Shown here in pieces: positions 1 through 10,359 of a stretch of DNA of 64,000 nt. Origin of the DNA: Verrucomicrobiota bacterium (GTDB lineage: Bacteria > Verrucomicrobiota > Verrucomicrobiia > Limisphaerales > UBA1319); the NCBI GenBank assembly GCA_022709905.1, contig JAKLHY010000036.1, positions 1 to 64,000 on the forward strand, given 5' to 3'. The stretch's first letter is position 1. The number at the start of each line of letters is the position of its first letter. Under the pieces are notes generated by a model, which worked only from the letters and a program-made list of their open reading frames with translations, was not told the DNA's origin and made no database searches. A program made the translations under genes and the position numbers.

Positions 1-69
1 GTGCTCGAATACCTTCGCCGTGCCCTCGATGGCCGCCCATTCCTGCCTCAGCCAGTGAAAAGCACCTGA
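1..69 (+). CDS. 3' end of an unidentified protein (partial)
   Basis: An open frame runs in from the left edge and stops at a TGA at 67-69. The last 22 residues are basic and proline-containing and end in QPVKST. Nothing identifies a family. It lies on the same strand as the decayed GH95 gene that begins 50 bases downstream, so it could be the last gene of the same operon. It could also be a chance open frame. Confidence 0.3.
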   Translation: MLEYLRRALDGRPFLPQPVKST

Positions 70-118
70 GCAGTTACGTTCACCCTCTGATCCACCAAGT
101 AACTATTCTCGTCATCCC

Positions 119-1725
119 ATGAAACCAATCCTTATCGCACTCTTGTTGTCCGCTGCCTTTCTGCCGTTGTCTGAGTTCGCGGCAGCCCCGGCCGCTGTCG
201 ACGGTCCCCTCACGATCTGGTTCCTGCAACCGGCCCGGAATTGGAACGAAGCCCTGCCGCTTGGCAACCTAAGGCTCAACCTAGATCTGCCCGGCAACGC
301 CGAGGGTTACCGGCGGAAACTGGACCTGCGGCGCGACATTGCCACGGTGCGTTTCCGTTGCGGCGGCACGGTCTTCACTCGCGAATGTTTCATTTCCCAT
401 CCGGACGGCGTGCTCGTGATGCGCATCACCGCCAGCGAGCCAGGCAAAGTCAGCTTCACCGCCGGGCTGGATTCAATTTATCCCAATCAGGTGCGCGCCG
501 AAAAATCGGGCCGCTTGGTGCTCGAAGGCCAGTGGCACGAAGATGGCAAGCGCAAGGACTGGATCGCTACGTGGTCCGAGCCGGGGATTCGTTATGCCAC
601 CGCGTTGCAGGTCAAATCGGACGGCGGTACGATCCAGACAGGGACGAACACGCTTCAGATTCAGGGTACCAACTCCGTGATTCTCTGCCTCGCCGCTGGC
701 ACCAGTTTCCGGAACTTCCGCGACATCTCCGGCGATCCCGATGCCAAATGGCCGGGCCAATTGAGGCGCGCAGTGAAGATGGGTTACGAAAAGCTCCGCG
801 ATCGTCATGTGAAAGAGTTCCAGGGATTCATGGATCGTGTCGCGCTAGACTTAGGCGGGGCAGACGCCAATCAACAACCCACCGATGAGCGGCTTAAAGC
901 CGTCAAGGCTGGAGCCGACGATCCCGCGCTGGCAGCGCTCTATTTTCAATTTGGACGCTACTTGATGCTGAGTTCCAGCCGGCCCGGTTCCCAGCCAGCC
1001 AACTTGCAGGGCATCTGGAATCGCGACGACGCACCCGCCTGGGGCAGCAAATACACGGTCAACATCAACCTGCAGATGTACTATTGGCCCGCCGAGGTGG
1101 CTAATCTCTCCGAATGGGGGCTGCCGGTTTATGACATGATTGACGATCTCCGCATTACGGGCAGCAAAGTGGCCAGAGATTATTATGGCTGCGGCGGCTG
1201 GACCGTGCATCACAGCACGGACCTCTGGCGCGGGGCGGCGCCGGTGGACGGCGTCTGGGGCGTATGGCCGATGGGCGCGGCGTGGATGGTGCGGCAAGCG
1301 TGGGAACACTACCAGTTTACGCAGGACAAGAAATTCCTCCGCGCGCGCGCCTGGGCGATGGTGACCAGGCTGCGCGTCATTTGCATTTGCTCCTGGCCAA
1401 TTCCACGCTGCCGAACTTGTTCGACAACTGTCCGCCGTTCCAGATTGACGGCAACTTCGGCGGCTGCGCGGGCATTGCTGAAATGCTGTTGCAGAGTCAT
1501 GCGGGAGAAATCGCCCTGCTCCCGGCGCTACCCTCGGCTTGGCCGACCGGTGCGGTGAAAGGCTTGCGCGCTCGCGGCGGCTTCGAGGTGGACATGGAAT
1601 GGAAGGACGGAAAATTGGTGTTGGCAAGAGTGCGTTCACTCCATGGGAATCCCGCGAAAGTGCGTTACGGCACCGAGACGCGGGAGGCGGCACTGAAACG
1701 AGGAAAGGACTTTGTCTGGAAATGA
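119..1725 (+). pseudogene. Decayed GH95-type alpha-L-fucosidase (internal deletions and frameshift)
   Basis: The start encodes a signal peptide (MKPILIALLLSAAFLP) followed by GH95 landmarks: QPARNWNEALPLGN, NINLQMYYWPAEV and HHSTDLWRGAAP. The reading frame is lost near 1341-1353. Homology resumes in another frame with PNLFDNCPPFQIDGNFGG, GIAEMLLQSH and LPALPSAWPTG, running to a TGA at 1723-1725. Only about 535 codons remain, whereas GH95 enzymes are usually 750-800 residues. About 200 residues are missing between KKFLRAR and ARLGDG; by analogy with bifidobacterial AfcA, that block should hold the general-acid Glu. A second gap lies near residue 55, between the LGN motif and the beta-domain. 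The first scar sits in a GCGCGCGCGC run. Intact enzymes of this family remove alpha-1,2-linked fucose or galactose outside the cytoplasm. This copy should be inactive. Confidence 0.8.
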
Positions 1726-1966
1726 GCCGGGGTATTTCCCAGTCAAAAATCCTGCTGACTTTCCTCCTGCTGTTGGTGGCCGGGTTGGCGACCGCGATCG
1801 TGAGTGCGGAGCAGCGGGTTCATCGCATCATGCCCGTGGGCGATGCGAACTGGTGCTTTCCCCCGGTGCCGGGCATCCCATTTACGATTATCGTCGTGGC
1901 GGACCTTCCCTGCGGGAACAGATGCTGCGTGAAGCAGACCATTTTCTAGCCGACCTTTTTTATTGA
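1722..1966 (+). pseudogene. Remnant of an exported protein
   Basis: An ATG at 1722 overlaps the GH95 stop codon (ATGA). It opens a frame with a clear signal peptide (SQSKILLTFLLLLVAGLATA) and then RVHRIMPVGDAN, but stops after 75 residues at 1949. In the adjacent frame a more protein-like tail, SLREQMLREADHFLADLFY, ends at 1966. This suggests the head and tail of an original gene were joined out of frame after a deletion. The IMPVGD start resembles SGNH/GDSL-type esterases and the tail resembles the end of an alpha/beta hydrolase, but neither assignment is secure. Confidence 0.4.
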
Positions 1967-2013
1967 AGCTCATTGACCTGCTTACTTTGGAAACGAACGC
2001 CTGATTTGAATTC

Positions 2014-4740
2014 ATGAAACCACTCGTCCCCATTCTACTCGCCCTGACCATCTGCGCGCAGGCTGCCATCCCGTCCTACAAAGTAATCTGGAACAGCCCG
2101 TCACAGGATTCGCTTGATTCCATGCCGCTCTCCGGCCGCTTGGGCGCGGGCGCGAACGTCTGGGTGCAAGATGGCTCGATTTGGCTCTATCTTGCTCATA
2201 ACGGTGCCTACGACTCCCGTGGACGACTCCTCAAGCTCGGTTGCGTACGTATTACCCCCAAGGATACCAGTCTCGGCCAAGCCGGCTTTTCGCAGACGCT
2301 TGACCCCGCCACCGGCGCCATCTCGGTCACCCAAGGTAATTTCCAGGCATCCCTCTGGTTTGCCGGCGAAACCCTGGTCTTCGAGTCAGAATCCCCCGCC
2401 GCCAAAGCTCTCGAAGTCGCTTTCGGCACTTGGCGTGAGAAAACCAAGGAGGGCATTCGCAACGACATGATGGGAGCCAAAACCAGCTTCTTCAGCGACC
2501 AGGTACAGTCCTCTCCCGGCGGCTTCCTCGCCTTTCACCGCAATGCCGACTATCCCATTGACCTTGCCAGCAAGGCCCGCGGACAGGGAATAACGCCCGG
2601 GTCCCTGCCCGATGTGACTGCCCGCCGCGTTTCCGGCTCCGCCATCGCCATCGAGGCCGGCTTTGCCAGCCAGCCGTCCGAGTCCGCCGTGCGCTGGCAG
2701 TTCTGGGATGGGAAAGCCTGGACCGGCATCACGCCAGCCCGCAGACAACACGTGATCACCATGCGCCTGGCTGCCTCCGTGGATGCCAATCCAGACCAAT
2801 GGCTAGCCGAGGCCAAGGCGATGTTGGACCCGGAAAAACGCGAGGCCGGAAGGGCCGACGAGCTGAAACGCTGGGACGAATTTTGGTCACGCTCCCACAT
2901 CGTCATCAATCCCGGCAAGGGCGAGTCCGACCCGGGCTTTCTCATCGGCCGCAACTACCAACTCTTCCGCTACATGCTCGCCTGCAATCGCGACGGCGAG
3001 TTTCCCCTGTTGTTCAACGGCGGCATCTTCACCACCGACAACAACGGCCGCATCAAGGGCAACAACAATGACGAACTGCCCATCTTCGAAGGCGAACCAA
3101 TCACCCCGGATTTCCGCCGCTGGATGGGCTGCTACTTCATGTCGCAAAACCAACGCTGGCTCGGCTGGCCCGCTGTGGCCGGTGGCGATGCCGATCTGCT
3201 TGCCCCCACCACGCGCTTCTATCGCGACCGCGCCAAAGTCGCCGCCGATCGCGCAAAAAACCGAGGAGCCGGAGGCGTGGTTTACACCGAGCCGCTGGAT
3301 GTCTGGGGGCTTTGTCCCGTGGCCCCGCGCCCCGACGGCTTGTGTGGCGCCCAACACCTGACCTACCACTTCTCGATGGGCCTGGAAAACGCCTGGATGA
3401 ATTTGCAGGCCCACTTCAACACCGGTTACCCGATCGAACAGGATCTCCAGTGGATGATGGGCACCGTCTATTTCTACGACTCCTTCTACCGCGCCGAAAC
3501 CAGGAAGCGCACAGGCAAGGAACTCGGCGACGACGGCAGACTCGTGATTTATCCCGGCAACGGCTTGGAATACGCCGGCGACGCCACCAATCCGTTGGAC
3601 GGAGTGAGCGGGCTGCTTGCGCTCACCGAGGGTCTGCTGCGATATTCCAACCTGCCGGTTGCCGACCGCCAGCGGCTGGAGAGGATTCGCGATACCCTGC
3701 CTCCGCTGCCCACGGCCCAACGCCAGGGCCGCCTGGCGGTGCTCCCCGCGCATTCTTACAACGTTCCATACAACAAGTGGGAGCCGATTGAAATGTATGC
3801 CTGCTGGCCCTACCGGCGGGTGGGTATCACCCGACCGGAAACGCTGCAATTGGCGCGCGACACTTGGGAGACCGTCCCCGCCGACCGCGCCCGCTTGTGC
3901 AAACAGGATTACTCGTGGATGGCTAACGTCGCCAATATGGCCGCTCTCGCGTGGCCGGAAGAGGCGATGAAGCGCGCCCTCTACAAGATGGCCAACACCG
4001 CCGCGCCTCAGGCTCGTTTCCCTGCCTTTTTTGGTCCTGGCCATGATTGGCTGCCCGATCACAATTGGGGCGGATCGGGCATGGTGGGGGTGCAGGAGAT
4101 GCTGCTGGCACCGGAGCCGGTACCCCAGGGAAAACTCCATCTTTTCCCCGCGTGGCCGGCGGAGTCGGACGTGCACTTCAAATTGCACGCGCCCGGCCCG
4201 ACGATTGTCGAAGCCGTGTTGCGTGGTGGGAAACTCGTTTGCCTCAATGTCACCCCAGAATCGCGCGCCAGAGACATCGTGAATTGGCTCGGCAAACATC
4301 CGTCGTATCAGCCGCCTCCGCCGCCGCCGGCACCCCTGAGCCAGGGCAAAAAGGTTACGGTTTCGAGCCAATTTGACCAACCGGGATACGACGCCGCCCG
4401 GGCCATGGATGGGGACATCAAAACCCGCTGGGCCTCGGCATTTGCCGCCCGTGACGGTTGGCTAGCGGTGGATTTGGGAGAGGAAAGGGAAATCGGCAGC
4501 GTCTGGATCGCTGAAATCGAGTGGCCCGAGACGCAGTTGTTCACCATCGAGATCAAAGCGGGCGAGACATGGAAGGAGATCGCCCGCGGAACGACCATCG
4601 GCGCGGACAAGACCATCGAATTCCATTCTGTCCGCGCCCGCGAAATTCGCCTCCACATGCTGAAGGCCAAACGCCCGATCAACATCATTTTGACCATTGG
4701 GGGCGAGCAAGATTTGGCAATATTCTATCAACGATTATGA
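2014..4740 (+). CDS. Exported DUF5703-like glycoside hydrolase with C-terminal discoidin (F5/8 type C) domain
   Basis: The 908-residue protein has a short signal peptide (MKPLVPILLALTICAQA). Residues about 20-290 form a beta-rich domain of the kind annotated DUF5703 next to GH95-like enzymes (IWNSPSQDSLDSMPLSGRLG, ANVWVQDGSIWLYLAHN). A helical-barrel catalytic region follows to about 760 (NQLFRYMLACNRDGEFP-like segment, MYACWPYRRVG, MANVANMAALAWPEEA). A proline run near residue 767 links to a discoidin domain at about 780-895 (MDGDIKTRWAS, LAVDLGEEREIGSVWI). Clan membership suggests an exo-acting fucosidase- or galactosidase-like enzyme; the substrate cannot be read from sequence. The last 15 residues are unlike the usual end of a discoidin domain. 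It is the only intact member of this plus-strand group and its stop overlaps the next ATG. Confidence 0.75.
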   Translation: MKPLVPILLALTICAQAAIPSYKVIWNSPSQDSLDSMPLSGRLGAGANVWVQDGSIWLYLAHNGAYDSRGRLLKLGCVRITPKDTSLGQAGFSQTLDPATGAISVTQGNFQASLWFAGETLVFESESPAAKALEVAFGTWREKTKEGIRNDMMGAKTSFFSDQVQSSPGGFLAFHRNADYPIDLASKARGQGITPGSLPDVTARRVSGSAIAIEAGFASQPSESAVRWQFWDGKAWTGITPARRQHVITMRLAASVDANPDQWLAEAKAMLDPEKREAGRADELKRWDEFWSRSHIVINPGKGESDPGFLIGRNYQLFRYMLACNRDGEFPLLFNGGIFTTDNNGRIKGNNNDELPIFEGEPITPDFRRWMGCYFMSQNQRWLGWPAVAGGDADLLAPTTRFYRDRAKVAADRAKNRGAGGVVYTEPLDVWGLCPVAPRPDGLCGAQHLTYHFSMGLENAWMNLQAHFNTGYPIEQDLQWMMGTVYFYDSFYRAETRKRTGKELGDDGRLVIYPGNGLEYAGDATNPLDGVSGLLALTEGLLRYSNLPVADRQRLERIRDTLPPLPTAQRQGRLAVLPAHSYNVPYNKWEPIEMYACWPYRRVGITRPETLQLARDTWETVPADRARLCKQDYSWMANVANMAALAWPEEAMKRALYKMANTAAPQARFPAFFGPGHDWLPDHNWGGSGMVGVQEMLLAPEPVPQGKLHLFPAWPAESDVHFKLHAPGPTIVEAVLRGGKLVCLNVTPESRARDIVNWLGKHPSYQPPPPPPAPLSQGKKVTVSSQFDQPGYDAARAMDGDIKTRWASAFAARDGWLAVDLGEEREIGSVWIAEIEWPETQLFTIEIKAGETWKEIARGTTIGADKTIEFHSVRAREIRLHMLKAKRPINIILTIGGEQDLAIFYQRL

Positions 4741-4970
4741 TCAGAAAAAGTCCGGCGGTTTTTGCGTGTGCGATCTTGGCTTTGAGCGCAGCCAGGGCTG
4801 ACGAAAACCTAAAATGGATCTCCCTGTTCAACGGCAAGGACCTCAGCGGCTGGACAGTGCGTGGCGAGGCCATTTGGTCTGTTCAAGATGGCATCCTGGT
4901 AGGCCTTGGCGGTATGGAACATATCTACTCCGAGGCTCGTTGCTCAAGTTTCGAGGCCAAGGAACTGTAA
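4737..4970 (+). pseudogene. Truncated DUF1080 (3-keto-disaccharide hydrolase-type) protein
   Basis: ATG at 4737 overlaps the previous stop (ATGA). A signal peptide (SPAVFACAILALSAARA) is followed by the DUF1080 opening WISLFNGKDLSGWTVRGEAIWSV (shown as two overlapping motifs WISLFNGKDLSGW and GEAIWSV) and GGMEHIYSEA. The frame stops after 77 residues, whereas the domain alone needs about 180. No continuation was found in the other frames before the convergent beta-helix gene. DUF1080 proteins are concanavalin-like beta-sandwiches that are exported in Verrucomicrobiota and Planctomycetota, and some hydrolyse 3-keto-glycosides. This copy should be non-functional. Confidence 0.7.
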
Positions 4971-5023
4971 TACCTGGACTTGAGCAAATAGTGGCTTTTC
5001 AAGCTCGCCATAAAGCTCCCCTA

Positions 5024-6364
5024 TCACCGTTTGAAGCCGGGCTGAATGATCCAACCCGGATTCTGAGATTGTCCCTCGACTTCATAGGCCCCCACGTCAA
5101 AGGGGCTGCCGCGTTTGCTTGTGTTGAAATCGAATGGAGGTGCAAAAGTGCCGTCCGCCTTGCCCAACAGCGGCGATCCTGGCCTGGGCCAGAAGTCATG
5201 GCGCGTTGCATCCCCCCATGCCAATGCAGGCGTGCCACCCTCGAAGCACTGGCAATCGTCGACGGCGATGCCGGCCAGGCGGCCATGCACATAGTTGTTA
5301 CGCAACACGGCATTCCCGAGAGCATCCATTTGAATCGCGGTTCCGGTGGGGCAGAAGATGGCGTTATTAGCGAAGACCATGTTAATGGCGTTGGACCAAG
5401 CCAGGCGAACGCCGATCGGGGTATTCCAGATGGTGTTGTGAACGATCGTCGTATTACGAACTTGAGGAACGGCTGCATGCGGTGTGGCGGTGATGCCGGT
5501 CGCCGAGCATTCAAAGATGATATTGTTGCGCACCGTCGCATCCGAGATCACCTGAATGCCCTCACCCGCCCGCCAAATAACGTTTCCTTCGACCAGGTTC
5601 GTGCCTGGCCCGCCGCCGTAGACGAAGATGCCGGGGTACTGCCGGCCCAGATTGGTGTCGTGGATGACGTTATTCCGGATTATGTTGCCGTGCGAACCAT
5701 ACTTGATCTCTATGCCATCGTTACCGCCTTCACTGGTGCTGCGCGTATGGTGGATGTAATTGCCCTCGATCAAGGAATCCGTCGTGCGCCATTTTCCATC
5801 ATGACTGCCGATATACATGCCTTCGCCCTCGGTCGCGCCGCGCGTGCTCAACCCCGTGTGATGAAGATGATTGCTCCGGATGACAAACGCCTGGCAATCC
5901 CCGCTGTTCATCGTCAGCGCGTTGTTCTCCGTCTCGAAAATCTCGCAACCCTCGAATGTGACATGATGACCGCGGATGAATCGGACGCCCGAGCTGCCTC
6001 CCTGAAACCGCAAACCGCGAATGACCAGGTATGCGCAATCGATGAACTCAGTATTGTTATAACGATCGTGGTCATCGACGGGCCGAGTGAGTAAGGGCGC
6101 CTCGCCCAGGGCGGCTCGGATCACGATGGGCAGTTCCGGCGTGCCCTGGGCGGTGACCGCCCGCCGTCCGGTCTGTGAATAGACTCCCCCATGGAGGACG
6201 AGTTCATCACCCGGCTTTAGCGCATTGGCTACTCGCTCAAATTCCTCATCCTCGGCCATTGTCGCCGGGTGAATTTCATAGGTCCGCGCGGAGACGATCA
6301 TGGGACCAAATCCAAGCACCAGGATAGAAAACCAGAGGTATCGTGGGTTTAAGCGTGAAATCAT
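5024..6364 (-). CDS. Secreted right-handed parallel beta-helix protein
   Basis: This 446-residue protein has a signal peptide (WFSILVLGFGPMIVSA). After a lead-in typical of pectate-lyase-like proteins (ANALKPGDELVLHGGVYS) come many PbH1-type turns: LVIRGLRFQGGSSGVRF, VTFEGCEIFETENNALTM, IIRNNVIHDTNLG, NLVEGNVIWRAGEGIQV and VRNNIIFE. It ends with a common beta-helix C-terminus (GSPFDVGAYEVEG). The fold is typical of polysaccharide lyases and glycan-binding proteins. No catalytic set can be assigned, so lyase activity is only possible. It is convergent with the DUF1080 fragment and appears intact. Confidence 0.8.
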   Translation of the reverse strand: MISRLNPRYLWFSILVLGFGPMIVSARTYEIHPATMAEDEEFERVANALKPGDELVLHGGVYSQTGRRAVTAQGTPELPIVIRAALGEAPLLTRPVDDHDRYNNTEFIDCAYLVIRGLRFQGGSSGVRFIRGHHVTFEGCEIFETENNALTMNSGDCQAFVIRSNHLHHTGLSTRGATEGEGMYIGSHDGKWRTTDSLIEGNYIHHTRSTSEGGNDGIEIKYGSHGNIIRNNVIHDTNLGRQYPGIFVYGGGPGTNLVEGNVIWRAGEGIQVISDATVRNNIIFECSATGITATPHAAVPQVRNTTIVHNTIWNTPIGVRLAWSNAINMVFANNAIFCPTGTAIQMDALGNAVLRNNYVHGRLAGIAVDDCQCFEGGTPALAWGDATRHDFWPRPGSPLLGKADGTFAPPFDFNTSKRGSPFDVGAYEVEGQSQNPGWIIQPGFKR

Positions 6365-6727
6365 AGGTCGATCGTCAAAAGGCGATGCACTCGAACGGTC
6401 ATTGACCCACTTTGGGTATCACAGGGCAACCATGGATTTTAATATTACTCTCGTCAATCAGCAGATTTCTGGTTTTCCACAGCTCTGACGTGAAAGAAGA
6501 CTGAGACAAGCCAGCAATCCAGCGGGCAGGATTGTCCTTCTCCCCCGGACGGGATCAACAGGGAATTAGACTTTTCTCCATGTCATTGTTCACAAATGAC
6601 TTGTATTTCTTTAGTGCTTGCTTTTTTGATGAGATGCTGGGGACGGAGCCAGCACAACAGGTAGCGCGGAAGATGAGGTGATGAGCTCTGCCACCCGCCG
6701 CAATGCGCTGGCGGATGAGTTTTGAAC
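6365..6727. other. Intergenic region with a short inverted repeat
   Basis: The 363 bases upstream of the PemK-like remnant hold no convincing gene. GTCATT at 6582-6587 and AATGAC at 6595-6600 form a small inverted repeat. A 14-codon frame (ATG 6681, TGA 6723-6725, ending RRNALADEF) stops two bases before the toxin ATG at 6728, the spacing expected of an antitoxin end. It is too short to identify. Confidence 0.35.
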
Positions 6728-7039
6728 ATGAGAACCGTCCCACAACCCGGCGAAGTCTGGTTCGTCGACATGGGCATGGTTGGGAAACCGCGTTATGCGC
6801 TGGTGTTGGCGGCTCAAACCGATGCCCGGCTGGCGCTGGCCAGCGTGGTCTTTATCACCAAACAATTGCTCCAGAAAACCAAGCGCTTCGGACAAGGTGG
6901 ATGCAGGCTTATAGATGCCAGGACTCGTGGAAATGCCGATAAATTCGCGAACACAAGGCCATGGCAATGCCCATGGATGGGCTCCCGATATCAAACGTTC
7001 TTTTCCACGCTGAAGCTGCCTGGCGTCTCGATCGCCTGA
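6728..7039 (+). pseudogene. PemK/MazF-like toxin remnant
   Basis: The first 45 residues match the start of PemK/MazF-family endoribonucleases: PQPGEVWFVDMGMVGKPRYA, then VLAAQTDARLALASVVFITKQ (split here into VLAAQTDARLALAS and VVFITKQ). The usual GTRYEV...NVQ core and helical C-terminus are replaced by an unrelated Gln/Arg-rich stretch. A short GSRYQ that may be a displaced piece precedes the stop. Start ATG 6728 is chosen because the only in-frame codon further upstream is a TTG at 6722. Full-length family members cleave mRNA and pair with an antitoxin encoded just upstream. No intact antitoxin is present, in keeping with a dead locus. Confidence 0.55.
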
Positions 7040-7100
7040 TCGCCTTGCAGCCAAAACATCACTTTACCGCCTTTCATCGCCGCAAGATCGGGACTGACAG

Positions 7101-10100
7101 TCATGGTCCAACCGCGCTCTCAAAATGGTAGGTCCCGGATTCCACGCCGAGCACAGCGCGATCGCCTTCCATGCGCAGGAACTTCGCGCCGGGAACCGCG
7201 CCGAGCGGCCGCCCCGCTTCGCGGATGGTCGCGCGATCCGTGGCCGGCAGGAACACCGTGGCGGAAGTGTTCGCCGGAATGACGAGATGCAACTCGAACC
7301 GATCGGCGCTGCGTTTCCATTGGCTGAGGATCTTCCCGCGAAGACTATCATACTCCGCTTTGACCCAATCAATGGGCGCGCGATCAGGATTGCTACCCGG
7401 AGTGGGGGGACCAGGCTTGATCCGCAGGCGGTGAAAACCGGGGCCGTCGGTGTCAATGCCGGCGAGGTCGCGGAACGCCCATTCCATGACCGCGCCAAAC
7501 GAGTAGTGGCTGAAGCTGTTCATCGCGGCGTTCTGATTGCCTTCCGCGCCGTCAAAACCGTGTTCCTTGGTGAAGCTGTCCCAACGTTCCCAAACCGAGT
7601 TGGCGCCTTGTTCAACTTCGTAACCCCAACTCGGGAATTGGCGGCTTTGGAACAGGCGCACCGCCAGATCATGCTGTTCGCTGGCCGTGAGGACGGGCAG
7701 CAGCGGCTTGGTGCCGAGGAATCCGGTGGCCATGCGATAGTCGTTTTTTGCAATCCGATCGATCAAGCCAGAGGCAATCGTCTTCCTTTGCGCTTCGGGT
7801 GCCAGACCGAACGCCAGGCTCAACACGTGCGCCGTCTGTGTCTTCACCTTCAACGCCCCTTCCGCCGTCAGGAAGTCCTGGGCGAATTGGCGCGCGATAC
7901 GAGCTTGAAGCCGGTCGTACTGCTCGGCCTCCGGCTTGCGTCCGATGGCGCGAGCCATCTCAGACATCAGCTGCGCGTCGAGCTTGAAATAGGCGGCGTC
8001 GATGAACTCGAGGGGTGTGTTCTCCTTCACATTCAACCAGTCGCCCCACTGGTTGCCGTCCTTGCGGCCACGGAGGTCCGGCGCGCGTTTCTGGCGCCAA
8101 TCCATGAAACGCGTCATCGACGCCCAGTGCCGCTCGATCACACGCGTGTCCCCGTATACGTGCCAGAGGGTGAAGGGACAGATGATCCCCGCGTCGGTCC
8201 ACGCGGTCGCCCAGGTCTGACCGGGTTCTCCGTGGCCCATCGGATATGGGCAGTAGTCGGGATAGGCGCCAAAATCGCGCTGGGCTTCCTCCACGTCATC
8301 GAGCCATTTGGTGAAAAAGGCGGCAACATCGGCGTTGTAGCTCGCGGTGCGAACGTAGATCTGCGCGTCACCCATCCAGCCCAAACGTTCGTCGCGTTGG
8401 GGACAATCCGTGGGGATCTCGATGAAGTTGGCGCGCTGCGTCCACTGCGTGTTTTTCCAGAACCGGGTCATCCCCGGGTCCGAACAAGCGAACTCGCCGA
8501 CGAGCGGCGTATCGTTGTGCAACACGAGCCCGGTGACGGTATCGAGATCGGGCTTCTCAGGCAAACCGGTGAGCTCCACGAACTGGAATCCGTGGTAAGT
8601 AAAACGCGGCTGCCAGGTCTCGCCGCCGGCGTCACCCCGGAGCGTGTAAAAATCCGTGGCGCGCGCCTTCCGAAGATTCTCGGTCATGAGGCGGCCGTCG
8701 CGATGCAGCATCTCGCCGTAGCGGAGCTGGAGCCTGACGCCGGCCGCGCCTTTGACCTTAAGGCGGATGTTTCCCGCAAAGTTTTGGCCGAGGTCGAAGA
8801 TATAAACGCCCGGCATGGGCTCCGTAAGTTTCTGAACCTTGAGCTCCTGCGTAACGCGAATAGGGGGAACGGCATAGGCCTGGAGTCGGGGAGGACGCTG
8901 AAAACCCAGTTCGACTTCGCGATCACCGCAGTTATCGGAGAAGATCGCCTTCGTGCTTCCGTTATCTTCGGCTCGAATCGCGAGCGCCCACTGCCATGGC
9001 GCGTGTGGAGCGCCGCGAGGACCCGAATCGCCGGGACGGCACCAATCGGGATCATCTCGTCCCGCCTCGTAACTTTCACCCATGATCAGATCCGCCTCGC
9101 GGATCGGGCCGTCGCCGCTGACCTGCCAGCTCGTGTCCGTGCCGATCACCTCGCGGGAACCGTCGGCGTATTCGATCTCGAGTTGCGCCAGCAGCGCGGG
9201 GGTTTTGCCATAGAAATACCGGCCCACCTTGTTCGGGCCATAGCCGACGAGCACGCCGTAGCCGACATAGCCGGAATACCAGCCCTCGGCCACGATGGCC
9301 CCCACGCAGTTCGCACCGGATTTCATCAAATGAGTCACGTCATGGGTGCGATAGTAGGCGCGCTTGCGGTAATCCGCCCAGCCCGGCTCAAACCAAGCAT
9401 CGCCAATGTGGTAGCCGTTGAGGTGGAGTTCGCAAATGCCCAGCGCGGATGCATAAAGCGTGGCCCGCTGAACCGTCTTCGCAGGGGAGAACTGCTTCCG
9501 ATAATGACGCGCGGGCGGCAAGAAGAGCGTCGATCGGTTGGTGTGCAACGGCGCGGTGTCCCGGAAGCTGATCCATTGCGCCGTCCAGTCGCTTGGCTTG
9601 AGCAAACCCATGCTCCACCGCGCGGGCTCGCTCCATGCCGAAGCCTGGCCATCCTTGTCTCATGCCTGCACTTTCCACCAGGCCGACTGACGGGACATAA
9701 GCGTTTTGCCAGCGTAGGAGATATTGACCGTCTCCGCGCTGGGCGCCTTCCCGGAGTCCCATAGGTCCCCCTGCCCCGCCTCAAGCCTCTCAGCACTGCT
9801 GGACACCAGGACCCGATATGCAGTCTGCCTCTGTCCCCGCTCGGTGGATTCGACACGCCAGCTCAGGCGCGGCTGAGCTTCGTCAATGCCCGTTGGATTC
9901 GAGAGGTACTCGCAGCGCAGTCCCGTGAGTGAGATATCCGCAACCAATACGCCTGGGAGGATGGATAGGAGGCCTGTTACCAGGAAGGCGATGGTTATTC
10001 TTGAAGCCAAGAACCCCAGGGAAGCGGAGAGCCGAACTCCATGCCTGTGCGCCTCCGGCGTTCGGATTGCGGCGAGAACCGGAAAATTGCGGGATGATTT

Positions 10101-10103
10101 CAT
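7101..10103 (-). pseudogene. GH78 alpha-L-rhamnosidase interrupted by an in-frame TGA
   Basis: The open frame from ATG 10103 to TGA 7101 has about 1000 codons and is broken only by TGA at 9660-9662, codon 148. Before it are a membrane/signal segment and the N-terminal rhamnosidase domain (LRCEYLSNPTGIDEAQPRLS, QTAYRVLVSS, LWDSGKAPS, WWKVQA). After it the same frame continues DKDGQASAWSEPARWSMG and then the rest of the enzyme: LNGYHIGDAWFEPGW, TDCPQRDERLGWMGDAQ of the (alpha/alpha)6 catalytic barrel, WERWDSF, and a C-terminal beta-sandwich. Relatives have Trp here (VWDKDG-type), so TGG to TGA explains the stop. GH78 enzymes release L-rhamnose. Restart at ATG 9611 would give an 836-residue protein lacking signal and N-terminal domain, probably not exported. 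It is divergent from the PQQ gene, with 256 bp between starts and no clear promoter seen. Confidence 0.85.
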
Positions 10104-10359
10104 ATTTGGAAACTTATAGTGGCAGGAAGTGTGTCTGCGATTGCCATCCGACGCGAGGCATTTTTCCGACAGTGCCGGCAGCGCTGGACACCCTGGCGGT
10201 TTCTGGGCTATTGTCCGCAAGTCATGAGCGCAAGACTTGACTCGACCCATCCCGCCTCCTTGCTGCCTCGACAAGGTTTGGTTCAGCGGTTGGTTTTCGA
10301 CCGGGCCGTCCGCGCGCCGCAAAGCTCTATCACAGTTCGCGAATCCCCCTGATGACACC

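Noticed and set aside
2887..4380. 497-codon minus-strand frame
   Set aside because: Antisense to the DUF5703-like gene; Gly/Val/Arg-rich shadow composition.
4814..6094. 426-codon plus-strand frame
   Set aside because: Antisense shadow of the beta-helix gene; no recognisable domain.
7125..9764. 879-codon open frame on the plus strand
   Set aside because: It lies antisense to the GH78 gene, has no signal or domain, and its composition follows the complementary codons of the real gene.
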